Both the position numbers and the translations under genes were made by a program. The notes below the pieces were generated by a model. It did not search any database and was not told the DNA's origin. It saw nothing but the letters and a program-made list of their open reading frames with translations. Positions 1 to 11,574 of a stretch of DNA of 64,000 nt are shown one piece after another. How positions within the stretch are numbered: the first letter of the stretch is position 1; every line of letters begins with the position of its first letter. Source of the stretch: Tretioscincus oriximinensis (lineage: Eukaryota; Chordata; Lepidosauria; Squamata; Gymnophthalmidae). The stretch lies in contig JAJVDF010000258.1 of NCBI GenBank assembly GCA_022410635.1, positions 256,779-320,778 on the forward strand, read 5' to 3'.

Positions 1-66
1 GTGAGACGGAATGCTGGACTAGATGGGCTCTGGCCCGATCCAGTATGGCCGTTCTTATGTTCTTAA
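1..66 (+). mobile_element. CR1-type LINE 3' end, fragment
   Basis: The stretch ending GGACTAGATGGGCTCTGG.CC.GATCCAGTATGG..TTCTTATGTTCTT is the 3' terminus also found at the end of the coding CR1 copy at 53342-53565. The element is cut by the window edge. Confidence 0.75.
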
Positions 67-189
67 ATGAAACATATAGTGCATAGAATCTTTTGGTCTG
101 TAGAAGGCTGTTTTGTCATGAGATCCTATTCCAGCTTATATCCCAGAATAGGGACCAGTCAACGGCATATTCTTCCTGCTCTAATTTTG

Positions 190-420
190 AGACATGGTGG
201 TGCAGAGGTTAAAAGTTTCAATGTTTCAACAGAGATGCTGGAGTTTGAAGCCCAATGTTGGCTGTGGAGACGGGTGAGTGCTCTCTTACTGGCCTTAGCT
301 TCAGCCAACTCAGTTGTTTGAAAGCAAAGAAATTTGCTAGTAGATAAATAGCAGGGAAAAATAACCTTGCAAGCTGCTCTGAATCCCTTCGGGTGAGAAG
401 GGCTGTGTATACAAACCAGA
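190..420 (+). mobile_element. tRNA-derived SINE with TTC tail, copy 1
   Basis: The 3' body (CTTGCAAGCTGCTCTGAATCC, CCTTCGGGTGAGAAGGG, GTATACAAACCAG) matches copies at 7700-8060, 19504-19812 and 48915-49218. The 5' tRNA-like head is degraded. The simple TTC tail directly follows and has expanded into the adjacent microsatellite. Confidence 0.6.
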
Positions 421-495
421 TTCTTCTTCTTCTTCTTCTTCTTCTTCTTCTTCTTCTTCTTCTTCTTCTTCTTCTTCTTCTTCTTCTACTTCTTC

Positions 496-557
<62 letters not shown>

Positions 558-587
558 CTTCTTCTTCTTCTTCTTCTTCTTCTTCTT

Positions 588-632
<45 letters not shown>
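421..632 (+). repeat. (TTC)n(TAC)n microsatellite
   Basis: The first 168 bases are nearly uninterrupted TTC units with a few TAC variants. The last 44 bases are pure TAC/ACT units. It is the expanded 3' tail of the upstream SINE. Long poly-Leu, poly-Ser and poly-Arg reading frames across it are artefacts. Confidence 0.95.
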
Positions 633-3600
633 GAGGCAGTGGACAAAGGACTGAAATTTCTTCAACATATCATGAACTAATATCACTATATAATGTTCAG
701 TGCTAAGTAGAACAGTTTCCAAAGCAGACGGCACTCATCTATATTCACCCCTTGGAAGAAAGCCATTTATGATTTTATCAAGTTTCAATGTTGTGCTTTA
801 GATGCAGGAAACATAAATTAAACACAGTGAGACTTGTGCTTCATTTCTCCACTCAGAGAATAAACATAGCATATATTAATGTTTATATCATGTTTAAGGC
901 GATAGTAGCAAACGTTTGTGGTAAGTTAGCTTATGTACCTAGCATTAGCTAACTATCACAATTGGAACAAATAAAGTAGGTGGCATAGTAATTTAAAGTG
1001 TATAGTAAATTAGTATTTACTAATTGTTGGTACTAATTGTTACTAACGGTTGGTTTTTTTATCATCATTTTTTTAAAAAATCTGGCTTATTTAATTAATT
1101 ACATTTTTAATAAATCATTATCTTGAAATGCTAGTCCAGTCGTTATTATAAGGAATATTATATCTAATTATATGCTTTGCCAGAATCTTGTTTATTATAT
1201 TCTGAAAGCAAAGCTACAATCAAGATTCCAATGATGAAGATTAAAAGAGAGGAAAAGAATTGTATTATTTATTTATAGTAATCTAGTGTGCTTTTTTTCT
1301 ATGTCCCTATAATTAGTTAGGCTAAAGGGGAAAAACCAGTTAAGGCAAACTGTTTATTCACTGATCTTATAGGCATTTTTGCTCTTGGTTGCTATGTTCG
1401 GAATCAGTGATCCTGGAATAATGAGACTTGTTTATTCAAAACACAGAAATACACGGACAGAGTAAATGCCATCTGCACTGTGTCATTCATCTAGATCAAC
1501 ATATGACATGGCATCAAATCACATGTACTAAACTTGGGGAAACATTTTGACAGCACCTTTCTGCGTAACTCCCATGTTCTTGATTAGAGACACTGTTGCA
1601 CTGGTACATATCCTATTGGTTTGTCTGTAGCAATAAGAAACATACTCCATTTTAGGGCAGAATGAACCAGCAGGGAACCCAATCTCACTGATTTGTATTA
1701 ATGGGTATATCTTTGAGATCCAGATGCTCACTATGTGGGGCCTTAATCTAAACAAAGTGACTAGTAGTAAAATTTAAACGAAGCTCTACTGAATGAAGCC
1801 ATAGACTATTTTGTCCAGAATCCCATTTTGCATAGTGACCCACCACTTGCTTCAGGAGAATCTCAACCAGAAAACGATGGTGAGACTCTTTTGTTTTCTT
1901 ATGGGCAACATATCCACAAGAATTCAAAGGTCAGGAAAATTTGGCAGTCTGAAAGAGGAAAGCAATACCTTGCTTCATTATCCCCATGGTACCCCTGAGT
2001 TTCTTGTGTGAACCAAACCTTCTTCCTATTACTTTAATGTAGATAAATCTATTTTGTTTCATGCTCTTTCTTGTGCATATCTTCATCACAAAATGTTTGC
2101 AAGTACCATAATAGAGTGTCGGATTTTTAGTGGGGTTATATTTAATGTGTTTTTCCCAACCAGCTCAAATTATTTTTATGACATTTAATGCTCTGGGCTG
2201 GAACTTGGCAGGTGTAGTTGTAAGCCTAAGACCAATTTACTTTCACAATTTTTACACAAATTGCTTTGGATGCTTTGTTAAACCAAGCTTTGTTGTTGTT
2301 TTTAGCCTCAGTGTGGTATCAGGTTATTAAAATCGCACTTCAAAATGAAGAGATGATATATCATGCTTTGCCAGTAGCTCTGATGCAGAAATAAACAATA
2401 AAGGCTAGACTGAGATCTTTGGTCTTCTCTTCAATATTGTTTTATTGTGATGATTCTTGTCTTTGCACGTTGTTTTCTGTGATGAAAATAATCCTAGAAA
2501 TGTGACCTGATGTAAATCGTTCTTCAGAGTTGTATATATATTAAAGAGAAAAAGGATTTTGCCACTTAAGGCTTTCAGTTCTTTAGAGTAGAACCAGTAC
2601 TTATTTAATAATCTTGCTGCTGATAGCTGAATTTTAAATTAATGAAGAATATAGTAGAGCTTGCATTCTATCACATGCTGTGTATTCTATGCAACCTGGA
2701 AATGATTGGGCTTATATAGTAGCAAGAACAAATACATTTTTTATAATGTAACTATGGCTGCAGGCACAGGATGTGTTAAAATCCGCAATGTGAGATACAA
2801 TTGCAGAGTGCAGTCATCACACTGTACTTTTACATTTGTGTGGAACTGATGAGACAACTAACCAGGAAGTAAACACTGAGCATGCTCAGCCAGTGATTAT
2901 GTATTGTGCTGTGCTGACATCGTCTTGCAATATTAAGAATCTGTGAACACTGGAAGACTTTTCACTTCCTGGATACAGGCATGGCAATTTTGCGAAACAT
3001 CAGCTAAAGAATATTCTGGGTCAAAGGACCCTTTTTCTGGATACATTGCAAAAATTCCTTTAACATGTGGAACAGAGTCATCATCAAGTATCATCGTAGT
3101 CCAACTCTTCCATGTGCAGCCTCTGATTGCATCCAAGCACATTTCAAGAAAGCAACTCAAAAGAGGCTTGGAAGTGATAGTATGTGGACACTCATGCTCT
3201 TGGAAAGGCATTGTGTGCCTCTTAATGTGGATTTGAGGCTGTAGTAGGTTGCTGTTACACCATCTAAGCTGCTTTTGGACGTCTTTCTTAATGTCTGATT
3301 TTACATCCTGTCTCAATACACCCTATACTAATTTATTGTTCTTACTTTTTTTCTTCTAAAACCAGTCTCCATCTTTTAAAGAATTACCAGTTTTAAAGTT
3401 ATCAATTTGAACAAAGAGCTACATTTAAATAGAGGTAATGTTGTCTATTTCTGAAAAGCTTGCAAGCTGTAGCAGATGTTTTAAGAACTAGGTTTCAGAA
3501 CTATTGCATAACTTGCATAAAGCTTATTTTATGACCAGATTTAGGCTCAACTCAAAATCTTTAGGATCCTTTTCAAAAGTACTTGAATGATAGACTGCTA

Positions 3601-4739
3601 CATTGTTGTATAAATCTCCATATAGGAAATATAGATGAGATTGCAGTGTGAGATATAAGAGAAAGGCCGTGTATAGTTACTAGTCATGGCACTTAGTAAA
3701 AAAAAATTGCTGCTACATCTCCCTCGTATAATGGCAGCTGATACCTTGTAATGACGGTTCTGTCCCATTACTGGAGCAATGAAAGGGCCATTTTGTAGTT
3801 ACCATCTCTAAAGTTTCTTTTCTTTATCTGAATATAGTAAACAAGAAAAAGAATGGATCTTATGAGAGATTGCTTCAGTGTCTGACAGAAATCTAAAACT
3901 GTTTCACAATGGCAACAGTGAACCTCATGAATCTTTTGATTCATCTTTAAGTTTCTGCTTCTTCTTATCCTCACATTTATATCACTTTTTTCATTTTCCT
4001 TCTTCAGTTTTATGAGGTAGACCAAGAAAGCACAACTGAAGGTTGAACTGAAAATGACTTTTGTTGTTGCCATATTTTCTTGCTGTATTTTACCGGGCAT
4101 AAAGTGCCCCTTCATCTGAAATACCTGAGCCAAATATACGTTGGACTTATTGAAAATATAAATACAGAACTTAATTGGTGCATAAGGAAGGAAGTAGTTG
4201 TAAAAAAGCAGTTAGACCATTGGGTCTCCTCTGTTTTATGCAGTAGTCCAAATCAAATTGTCTGTTTGAGCACATCTTATCAAATAACTCAAATAGCGTT
4301 CAATGTATTAGAGCATGTTTTGGTGGTGTGTATTGGATATTTATCCATTGCTTCCATTTCTCATCTCATCTGACTGCTAAGGAATGCTGAGACTGGGTGC
4401 CATAATCTTAGTTTTAAAATTATTGAGCTATCACAATTTGAAATATATTTTAGAAATATATTAGATCTTATTTGCACTTCCGTGCCTTAAGATAGTTAAT
4501 ACACATTAGCTTGATGTAAATTAGCATTGCGCTGCTTGATCCGTCTTAGATGTAGAACAATGTGTGCTATGATGCAAACATTAAACCATTATTCTGCACA
4601 ATGTGAATGGGTCTGTGGAATAATGCTACCCATATATCATTACAGTAAATCACATGCTTTATCATATCTGTCCTTCACATAAATGTGCCACTGCAAATGT
4701 GAATTTAGTAGGAATATGTCCTTTGCTGCATCCTGGAGG

Positions 4740-5040
4740 CAGTATCAAGAAATCCTTCTAGTAATTATTGATACACTTGCTGTCCATGAATTTGTCTAAT
4801 TCTATCTTAAAGCTATCCTGGGTGATAGCTAAAACCATACCTTCTGGAAGTAAATTCCATAGACCAGTGATATTCTTGGGTAAAAAAAATAATTTCCCTT
4901 GTCTATCATAACTCCTGGCACTCAACAGTAGCTTGGCATTACAACATGTTTCCAGTGTCAAATGTTTAGATTTATCACTATTTTTTTTTNAAAAAATCTC
5001 ATTTATTAATGATTTTTGGCATGCACGATTTGTTAACACA
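4740..5040 (-). mobile_element. LINE reverse-transcriptase C-terminal fragment (CR1/L2 type)
   Basis: The minus strand encodes GLWNLLPEGMV followed by SFKIELDKFMD, which resembles the end of CR1/L2 ORF2 (R.I.LWN.LP..VV....L..FK..LD.FM; compare 52622-52700). It is short and truncated at both ends. Confidence 0.6.
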
Positions 5041-6388
5041 CTAGCTATGAAAGCCTTATTTTGCTTGTCCTTAGTTTCATAAAAAACAGGGAAGAGCTAT
5101 GATCTACACTTAAAAAAAAGTCTATGTGCCTAAGTCACAAAGTCTTGGGAAATCTGAAATCTGAAATGAACAGCAAAGGATAAAGACTATTTTTAGAAAG
5201 ATAAAGCAACATACAAAGTATAAAACAACAAATTCAAAATACAAAACGTGTCCAAATCCTTTTCTAGGATAAGGTTGTATTAATACGCAGTGAGAAAAGT
5301 ACCACAAAGAGGCAGCTTAGAGATGTGGTAAAAATAGGTTACAGATTCACAGGTGAGCCATTAACTATGTTATTTTACATAAGGCTGTGACCAGACACCC
5401 TTCTTAGGATCACACGTGCATATATCTGCCTCATGTGTCTTGCCATAAAGCCATGGAAAAATATTAATCACAGTAGGGAATTTTGTACTCTCGGAGCACC
5501 TTGGAAGAACTTCTTCCTTATTGTGCCAGATTGTTATGACATATGTCTTTGGTAACCCTTATATATTATACTATGGCCCCATTCCCACAGCAGAAAATAG
5601 TCTCCACTGAAGGGGAGTCAAGACAGAGGATTATTTGTCATCATTATTGTATTCTTTTAGGAGGTCTCTGAAGATGCAACTCTTCAACTTGGCCTTTGGT
5701 TGAAGAAATGCTGTTTTTCCTTTCCCCCCCTCCATCTTCATTCTATCATAGACCTACAGTATAGAAAAGCAAAGAAGTATCATATCAGATCTGTCTCTTT
5801 CTTTTTCCCAGATGTATTATAACGCAAGGGAAAAGATAATAGTGAATTTTCAGTCACTGAAATTTAGCTGAAGTGCCATTCTTTAAAGCCTTAAACTTTG
5901 TGCTTTGCAGTTTTTCTCTACAACCAACTCAGGTTAGTAGAAAAATTATATCATAGGGTGCCTAAAAACCAATTCATCTTTTTAAAAATTATATTTAAAG
6001 CTCTTTTTATGTAGTTTTGAGCACTTATTTCAGCAGACCAAAATACTTAAAAATTCTCACCAACTGAATTTTTCCAACAGATTGTGACACAATAAGTTTT
6101 CTGAACTTGCTTGCAAAGCAGAACTGAGTGAATGAGAGTGTTTTGCTTGTTTCTCTTCTTTTGGTAACTTTATTTCTAGTAACTCGTAGTTTCATAAAAA
6201 TTAAAATATTTTATACAGTCGTAGTTCAGGAAATAAATTCTTTCTGAGAATATACAAGTCATCATATCCTAGAGAATGAACAGCACAGCAATGAAAATGA
6301 GATTGTATAATTAATAATTATTTGGCTAACTATATATATAATATATTNATTTTTGTTTGCCACTAGAAACAATTATTTATCACCTTAA

Positions 6389-6561
6389 AGGACATTTATT
6401 TATTTGTACTTATATCCCACCCTATACCGGAAGGTCTCAGGGCAGCCAACCATAGGGTGGCGCATATAGCTTTTGTTGCTGTCTCCATAACAGACACCCT
6501 GTGAAGTAGGCAGGGTTGAGAGAATTCTAAAGAACAGTGACTGGCCCAATGTCANCCAGCT
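6389..6561 (-). mobile_element. Sauria SINE, truncated
   Basis: Read on the minus strand, it contains CTGGGTGACATTGGGCCAGTCACTG-like sequence, the GGGTGTCTGTTATGG segment, then GGTTGGCTGCCCTGAGACC and a TAAATAAATAAA tail, as in the full copy at 16332-16590. The tRNA-like head is missing. Confidence 0.75.
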
Positions 6562-6604
6562 AAACATCTACTAAATTTAACCTACTAAAATTGCAATAGG
6601 GACT

Positions 6605-6932
6605 GAATTACTAATGAGGGAATAAATGCACAAGGGCATTTACTTCCAGAAGAGGTTGTAGCTAACAGCCTGGATAGCTTTAAGAGAGGATTAAACAAGT
6701 TCACGGACATCAAGATTATAAACAACTACTTGGATGGATGTCTTGATAACGCCTCCAAGATGGAGCAACAGGCAGTATTCCTGAAATACCATTTGCAGGG
6801 CATTGAGAACAGGTGAAGATTTTGCCTTCTTCTGTTCCAGACTGCCACTGTGGGGCCACTGTGTGAATGCTGGAGTAGATGAGCTCCAGCCTGATTCAGC
6901 AGGGCTTCTCTTATGCTCTTATGCTCTGAAAA
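6605..6932 (+). mobile_element. CR1-type LINE, 3' end of ORF2 plus 3' UTR
   Basis: This 3' terminal piece begins at the region encoding LPEEVVANSLDSF-like residues and runs through GGATGGATGTCTTGATAACGCC, GGAGCAACAGGCAG and the conserved GAGTAGATGAGCTCCAGCCTG terminus. It aligns with 52630-52718 plus 53342-53560. Confidence 0.75.
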
Positions 6933-7699
6933 TATTCTGTTTGTATGTTTTGACCCTGCATATTGCATGTTTAACTTGAATTTTTTAACCACTAGTTTCA
7001 AAAAGTAATTTGCAAAATAAAATAAAAAACCTTGTCTATATCCACAAAGTTACATTTTTGCAGTGAGTTATAATGCAAGTGATTATTTATTTAAAAAAAA
7101 TAATTATCGTTTCTTCTTACACTTATGGCAAAACTACATGACCACCACATGTCAATCATAACAAATGTTGTTGCATGATCCCATTCGTTAACTTTCTAGA
7201 TGATGTGTATGGTATCATCTATATACAACTTTTAATAAAGGCTCTCTATTCTTAGGAGTTACATAATCCTAGATCATAAATATAAATAAAAAGTCTTTGT
7301 CTATTTCCTATATTGTTTTTAATCCATCAATATATATAGCATTAATGTATTTGATACAGACATCTAGCTTGACTTTTTGAAAGAGATGTAAGAACTTGTC
7401 TTCTAATATTGTGAATTAAAAATTAAGACCTTGTTTTTTAATTTTAAATGCCATTATTTGTATGAAACACCGGGGGGGGGGGGGGGGAGCTAAAAATGGA
7501 TAAGCCTTCCAACAGTGAAGATGGAAAGGACAAGAAGACAGAAAGTTACATAAGTTAAATTTAAATGTCAGAAAGAATATTGTGGAAGTGGAAAGAATGC
7601 CTCCAAAAAGGGGACTAGAATATCTTACAGCTGGTCAGTCATTTATTAATCTTGGTATAATTCAAAGAAGAAGCTGTGTCAGTTTGGCCCAGAACTTTT

Positions 7700-8060
7700 T
7701 GCAGTGTAGTCTTGTAGGCATGAGTGGCCCAGTCACTAAGGAGATGATCTCCTATCGACAAGTCCTGTATCAGATGTGGGGAAGGGTGAGCATCTTCTAC
7801 TAGCCTGTAGCTCTAACCAACCCAGCTATTCGAAAGCAAGAATGGCAAGAAATTGCAAATGACTGCAACTACATAAATGGGAACGACCACAGACTGGTGG
7901 GGGAAGATAAAATGTAAGCCTTTGGGTGAGAAATACCCTTGTAAGCCGCTTTGAGTCCCTTTGGGTGAGAAAAAGTGGGGTATAAAACCCAGTTCTTCTT
8001 CTTTTTCTTCTTTCTTCTTCTTCTTCTTTCTTTTTCTTCTTCTTTCTACTTCTTCTTCTT
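7700..8060 (+). mobile_element. tRNA-derived SINE with TTC tail, copy 2
   Basis: It has the same body as the other copies: CTGTAGCTCTAACCAACCCAGCTATTCGAAAGCAAGAA, then GACTGCAACTACATA, CACAGACTGGTGGGG, GTAAGCCGCTTTGAGTCCC, GGGTATAAAACCCAG. It ends in an impure TTC/TTTC tail (7991-8060). Confidence 0.75.
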
Positions 8061-8117
8061 GCATATCAGAAACTAATAAGAAAAAAGGGAAGAGTAAGTA
8101 TATTTCTTCAAATGTAT

Positions 8118-8195
8118 TAGGCAGCCAACAAAGGACCACCCTGAGACCTTTGGGTATGGAGTGGGGTATAAATAAATAAATAAATAAATAAATAA
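8118..8195 (+). mobile_element. Sauria SINE / BovB-type 3' tail
   Basis: GGCAGCCAAC, CACCCTGAGACCTTTGGGTAT and (AAATA)n form the characteristic shared 3' tail. The tail ends a few bases before the hAT miniature element. Confidence 0.7.
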
Positions 8196-8221
8196 GGTTA
8201 TTTTTTCAGATGCAATAGAAG

Positions 8222-8717
8222 TAGGGTTGCCATACGTCCCGGTAAACCGGGACAAACCCGGTTTTGGGGACTAAAATATAGTCCCCTCCGGGTTTTAAGG
8301 TAAAATCCCGGCTTTTTACATTCCCCGATGCAGCATCAGGGAATGTAAAAAGGCGGGATTTTAAAAGAAAAGCAGCCGTCAGAGCTGACGGCTGCAGCGT
8401 GCGCAACGCTTTCCGGGGTCCTGGGAGGACCCTCGGAGCACGCCGTAGCTGCTCCTTTGCTAAAGGCTGGGTTTCGCTCTGCTGTGAGGCAAGCGCGCCA
8501 GCCCCAGCGGAGCAAAAACGCCTGGGTTTCTGACAGGAGAATAGCTCTGTTCTCCTGTCACAAACTCAAGCGTTTTTGCTCCGCTGGAGTTGGCGCGCTT
8601 GCCTCAGAGCAGGACGAAACCCAGCCTCTAGCAAAGGAGCAGCTGTGTGCGCACGCGCGTGCACGCACCCACCCCACCCACATTCCGGTTTGGGGATGCC
8701 AAGATATGGCAACCCTA
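8222..8717. mobile_element. hAT-type miniature element, copy 1, with 8-bp TSD
   Basis: The ends are TAGGGTTGCCATA and TATGGCAACCCTA, a 13-bp terminal inverted repeat. The 8-bp duplication AATAGAAG flanks both sides (8214-8221 and 8718-8725), diagnostic of hAT integration. The interior codes for nothing and is a chain of hairpins: around ACATTCCC/GGGAATGT (8311-8358), CAGCCGTCAG/CTGACGGCTG (8371-8396), and a long nested one with arms about 8447-8520 and 8571-8644. Bases 8644-8672 alternate purine and pyrimidine. Confidence 0.9.
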
Positions 8718-8845
8718 AATAGAAGACAAGTTCAGCTCTCATTGCATTTGAACAACTAGCATTAGTCTACAATAGTTCATACTATAAGTCACCCTTGCTA
8801 AAATATGTATCTTTACAAATTCATGGAGAACAAATGTATACATTT

Positions 8846-9020
8846 TTTCAGTGAAATGGCCTTGTTGGTCTTAATAGAAAGTCCAGTAAGGGGGCTTTCC
8901 TATAAAGTCTGTTCCTGACATTGGTCCCTTAGCATCTGAAGAAGTAAAAGTGTCTACGAAAGCCCATGCCATCTACCTTTCTCATGTTAGTCTCCAAGTG
9001 TTACAAGCCCCCTTGCTAGA
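8846..9020 (+). mobile_element. Penelope-like foldback repeat, copy 1
   Basis: It starts TTTCAGTGAAATGGCCTTGTTGGTC and ends near CAAGCCCCCTTGCTAGA. The imperfect complementary ends (GAAAGTCCAGTAAGGGGGCTT and AAGCCCCCTTGCTAGA) and the central CTGAAGAAG...CTACGAAAGC identify it as the same family as 27993-28125 and 57432-57632. Assignment to Penelope-like elements is an inference from the hammerhead-like core. Confidence 0.55.
8932..8969 (+). ncRNA. Minimal hammerhead-ribozyme-like motif (cleavage site decayed)
   Basis: The order is helix I 5' GCAT (8932-8935), core CTGAAGA (8936-8942), an extra A, stem-loop II (8944-8957), core GAAA (8958-8961), then helix I 3' ATGC (8966-8969). That is the order of a hammerhead with an almost absent stem III. 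The expected GCTT before the helix I 3' strand reads GCCC, so the cleavage triplet is lost and the stem II pairing is partly eroded. It is probably inactive. Confidence 0.5.
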
Positions 9021-10150
9021 TATATAAATGGTTATTACAATGTCTGCCTAGGTGTTGTCTCCAGGTTGGAGAGACTGGTAGAATGTGTCTTAAGGCTGTG
9101 GGAAGGAAATCAAGAACAGGAGAAAGTTTTGCTCTTGTCTTCTTCTTGAGATGCCTAGAAGTAATTAATACTTCTAGGCACCCTGTGTGAGGACTACATA
9201 CGCTGAGCCTAATGCAACCAGACTCTTTTTAAGTACTTAATATATATCCTCTGCTTATTTAGAGCATGGCTTCTTTTTCAACAATAAAACCTTTTCTATG
9301 GCAGTTTCACAAGCACTACTTCTATCAAATTCCATTAAATTACATTGGTGAACACATTTTAAAATGCTAATTTTTATTTTTATTTTATGATCTCAGATTG
9401 TCTCTGTGTGGTGCTTCATACAAGAATATATATATTTTTTACAACTTTGGGGCTGAGTAATTAACTTCTCAAGTAGGAAAGCCATGACATCTCCTGGTAC
9501 TAAGATGCTTTTTAACCAATACTTTTCTTTGATGAAACTGGGAGCTATCTTCAAGGTCTTTAAGAATGAGATTGTCTTGCATTCTCTGACAGCTTTGAAG
9601 TATGGGACACTTATGGTTGGGAGCACTGTAAAGTGCTAACATCATCCAAGGATAAAGTATAGTGTGTGATTATTTTTGGCTTTGCCATCAGAATTTAATC
9701 ATAATGCCTTCAATGTAGTGGGAACTGATCACAACAATTACAAATTATTTCAGTTATGTTGTGAAACTGTATAGATTATTTTAAGGAGCTTAGCTCATAT
9801 AATTTTAACACCTTTAAATTTAAGTGATTTTGAAATTGTTCCCAAAACAGTCGAATCCTACTTCCAAAAGGTTTCACACCAGGATTAGACAACATACACA
9901 AGGGAGGAGGTAAGAAGGCTATAGTTCTTCCTCTGCTTATTAAGAATTGCTTTCCCCCTACTTTACCAATAATTGTTCTTTTTTTCCTCCATTGCACATT
10001 AAGAATAGAGTTTTTTTTCTCAACTATGTTATACAAAAGTGCATCCAGCCATCCATCTCTACTTAATTCTGCTATAACTGGATATTATGGAGCAATGCAA
10101 GGATTTTCCTGAATGAAGTCCAGACAGTACTTTATCCCACAATATCCTAT

Positions 10151-11115
10151 TGCCATGGAGGGAAGGGAGACCACCCGGTTGTAAATTGAACATGAGTAAT
10201 TTATTAAGCAGTTAACAATGCTCCACAAACGCTGACGCCAACTCGTAACATTAACGCGACCCAAAATCTAAATAACATTGATCAGTGCTTTTAAAAACAT
10301 AACCCAGAAGTGGAGAGAATTGGGCCATGGCTTGAGTAGGAGTGTGGCCAGGCGGAACAGCTTGGCAGTCGCCCCAAGTCAGCCACCCGTCCTGACCGGC
10401 ATCACCCGGCCAGGTCAGCCACCCAGCCTAACCTGCAACCAGCTGGGCCACGCNCCATGACATGGCACCATCTGGGCGCATGCTTCTCTCAGCACGGCCG
10501 CCCATGCCATACCATCTGCCCGGCTCGGGCCTTGCCAGTAGACCCACTGGTCCACGCCCTCGTGATGTAGGACCAAGGCTGCCTCCACCCGGCAGGTCAG
10601 CCCTTTTGTCTAGGCACCCGAGCTGTCCAGCAGCACAAAGCGACCCACCCATACTGTGGGTACTCTTCCAAGGATCAAAGAGGTTTGTGAGGGCCTTCAA
10701 GAATCCGTCCTGTGTACGGCCCACCTCAATGACTCCAAGCCTGCCTTCAACCTACCAGTCCCCACAGGTAAGCACACAAGTTCGGAACCCTTTTAGAAAA
10801 GGCCCTCCAGCTATGAGGTAGCCATGGGGTCCTTTCTTCAGGTTTCGCCTCACTGTGTCACTGCCAACTCCTCTCAATGCCATGACTGGATGAGGAAGAA
10901 AAGAAAAATTAGGGAGGGTAAGGGTGGGTTTCGCGTGTCCGAAGGAGGAGGAGGAAATGGTGGCTGGCAGAGGGCTTTTAAACCTCTGTTGCCAGGAAGC
11001 CGCGTCATCTTCTCGCATCCNTTTCCGGGGCAGCGAAAGGAGGCGGCTTCCTAGAAAGGTCTCCTCCTTTCCCATCGGCAATTGCCTGCACCGCCGCAGT
11101 CACGGCTGCAGCAAA
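10151..11115 (-). mobile_element. Tyrosine-recombinase-element derivative, internally deleted copy
   Basis: On the minus strand it runs from a GC-rich 5' part (AAAGGAGGAGACCTTTCTAG, GAGGTTTAAAAGCCC) to a 3' end with an AATAAA signal (TTAATAAATTACTC) and terminus GGTGGTCTCCCTT. Bases 10151-10830 match 34851-35535, and 10925-11105 match 40035-40245. About 4.5 kb lies between those two parts in the other copy, so this is a short deletion form or a solo non-autonomous unit. Open frames inside it are broken; one reads GPHGYLIAGGPFLKGFRT. The link to the recombinase family rests on the arrangement in intron 6. Confidence 0.55.
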
Positions 11116-11429
11116 TTTATTGTAGAATTAATAAGAAACATTTAGAAACAGTTCAAGAATACTAAGGTAGGCTTATAGTGGCATGGATGCTGGATGAATG
11201 CAGATCTATGAATGAGCATGGTCATGTGATCCATGCACCTCTTGGAACACTCATGTTACCATAACGAAATCAGGAGACCATTGTTAATGTTCTTCCAAGG
11301 TCTCAGTGAACCAAATTAGACAGGATTTATTAGTTGTGTTTGATTCTCTCTCCCACACTGTCCTCTTATTCATAGTAACTGGAACAGTTGTTTATTTCAA
11401 ATATTTCAGAAAAAATTGATTACATTTTC

Positions 11430-11500
11430 TGTTTGAGATGGGCTGCTGCACTAGATGGTTTTGGTGTGATCTGGCAAGACCCCTTTTACATTCATGAAAA
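11430..11500 (+). mobile_element. CR1-type LINE 3' terminus, remnant
   Basis: A degraded version of the CR1 terminus is present (GGGCTGCTGCACTAGATGG, then TGTGATCTGGCAAGACCC). Confidence 0.5.
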
Positions 11501-11574
11501 CATGTAATATCACATTGTACCAACTGTATAAGAGCAAAAGGTGCATCAATCACCATCTCTGTGCACTTTCAGAA

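Noticed and set aside
218..680. Long poly-Ser/Arg and poly-Leu open frames
   Set aside because: They are translations of the TTC/TAC microsatellite, not genes.
2933..3316. 127-codon minus-strand frame with Cys and His residues, overlapping a 97-codon plus-strand frame
   Set aside because: No recognisable domain, splice context or second copy. Both frames could arise by chance in a moderately GC-rich patch. The KKDVQKQ string resembles dystrophin exon 2 only superficially and is on the wrong strand.
7472..7487. Poly-G/poly-C runs (also near 25480, 59882, 62432 and 62789) as possible quadruplex signals
   Set aside because: Single homopolymer runs without spaced G-tracts. They may reflect sequencing or assembly length errors.
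10428..10724. 98-codon minus-strand frame and overlapping plus-strand frames at 10278-11145
   Set aside because: The same frames recur with stops and shifts in the copy at 34974-35527. They lie in a decayed repeat and show no domain.
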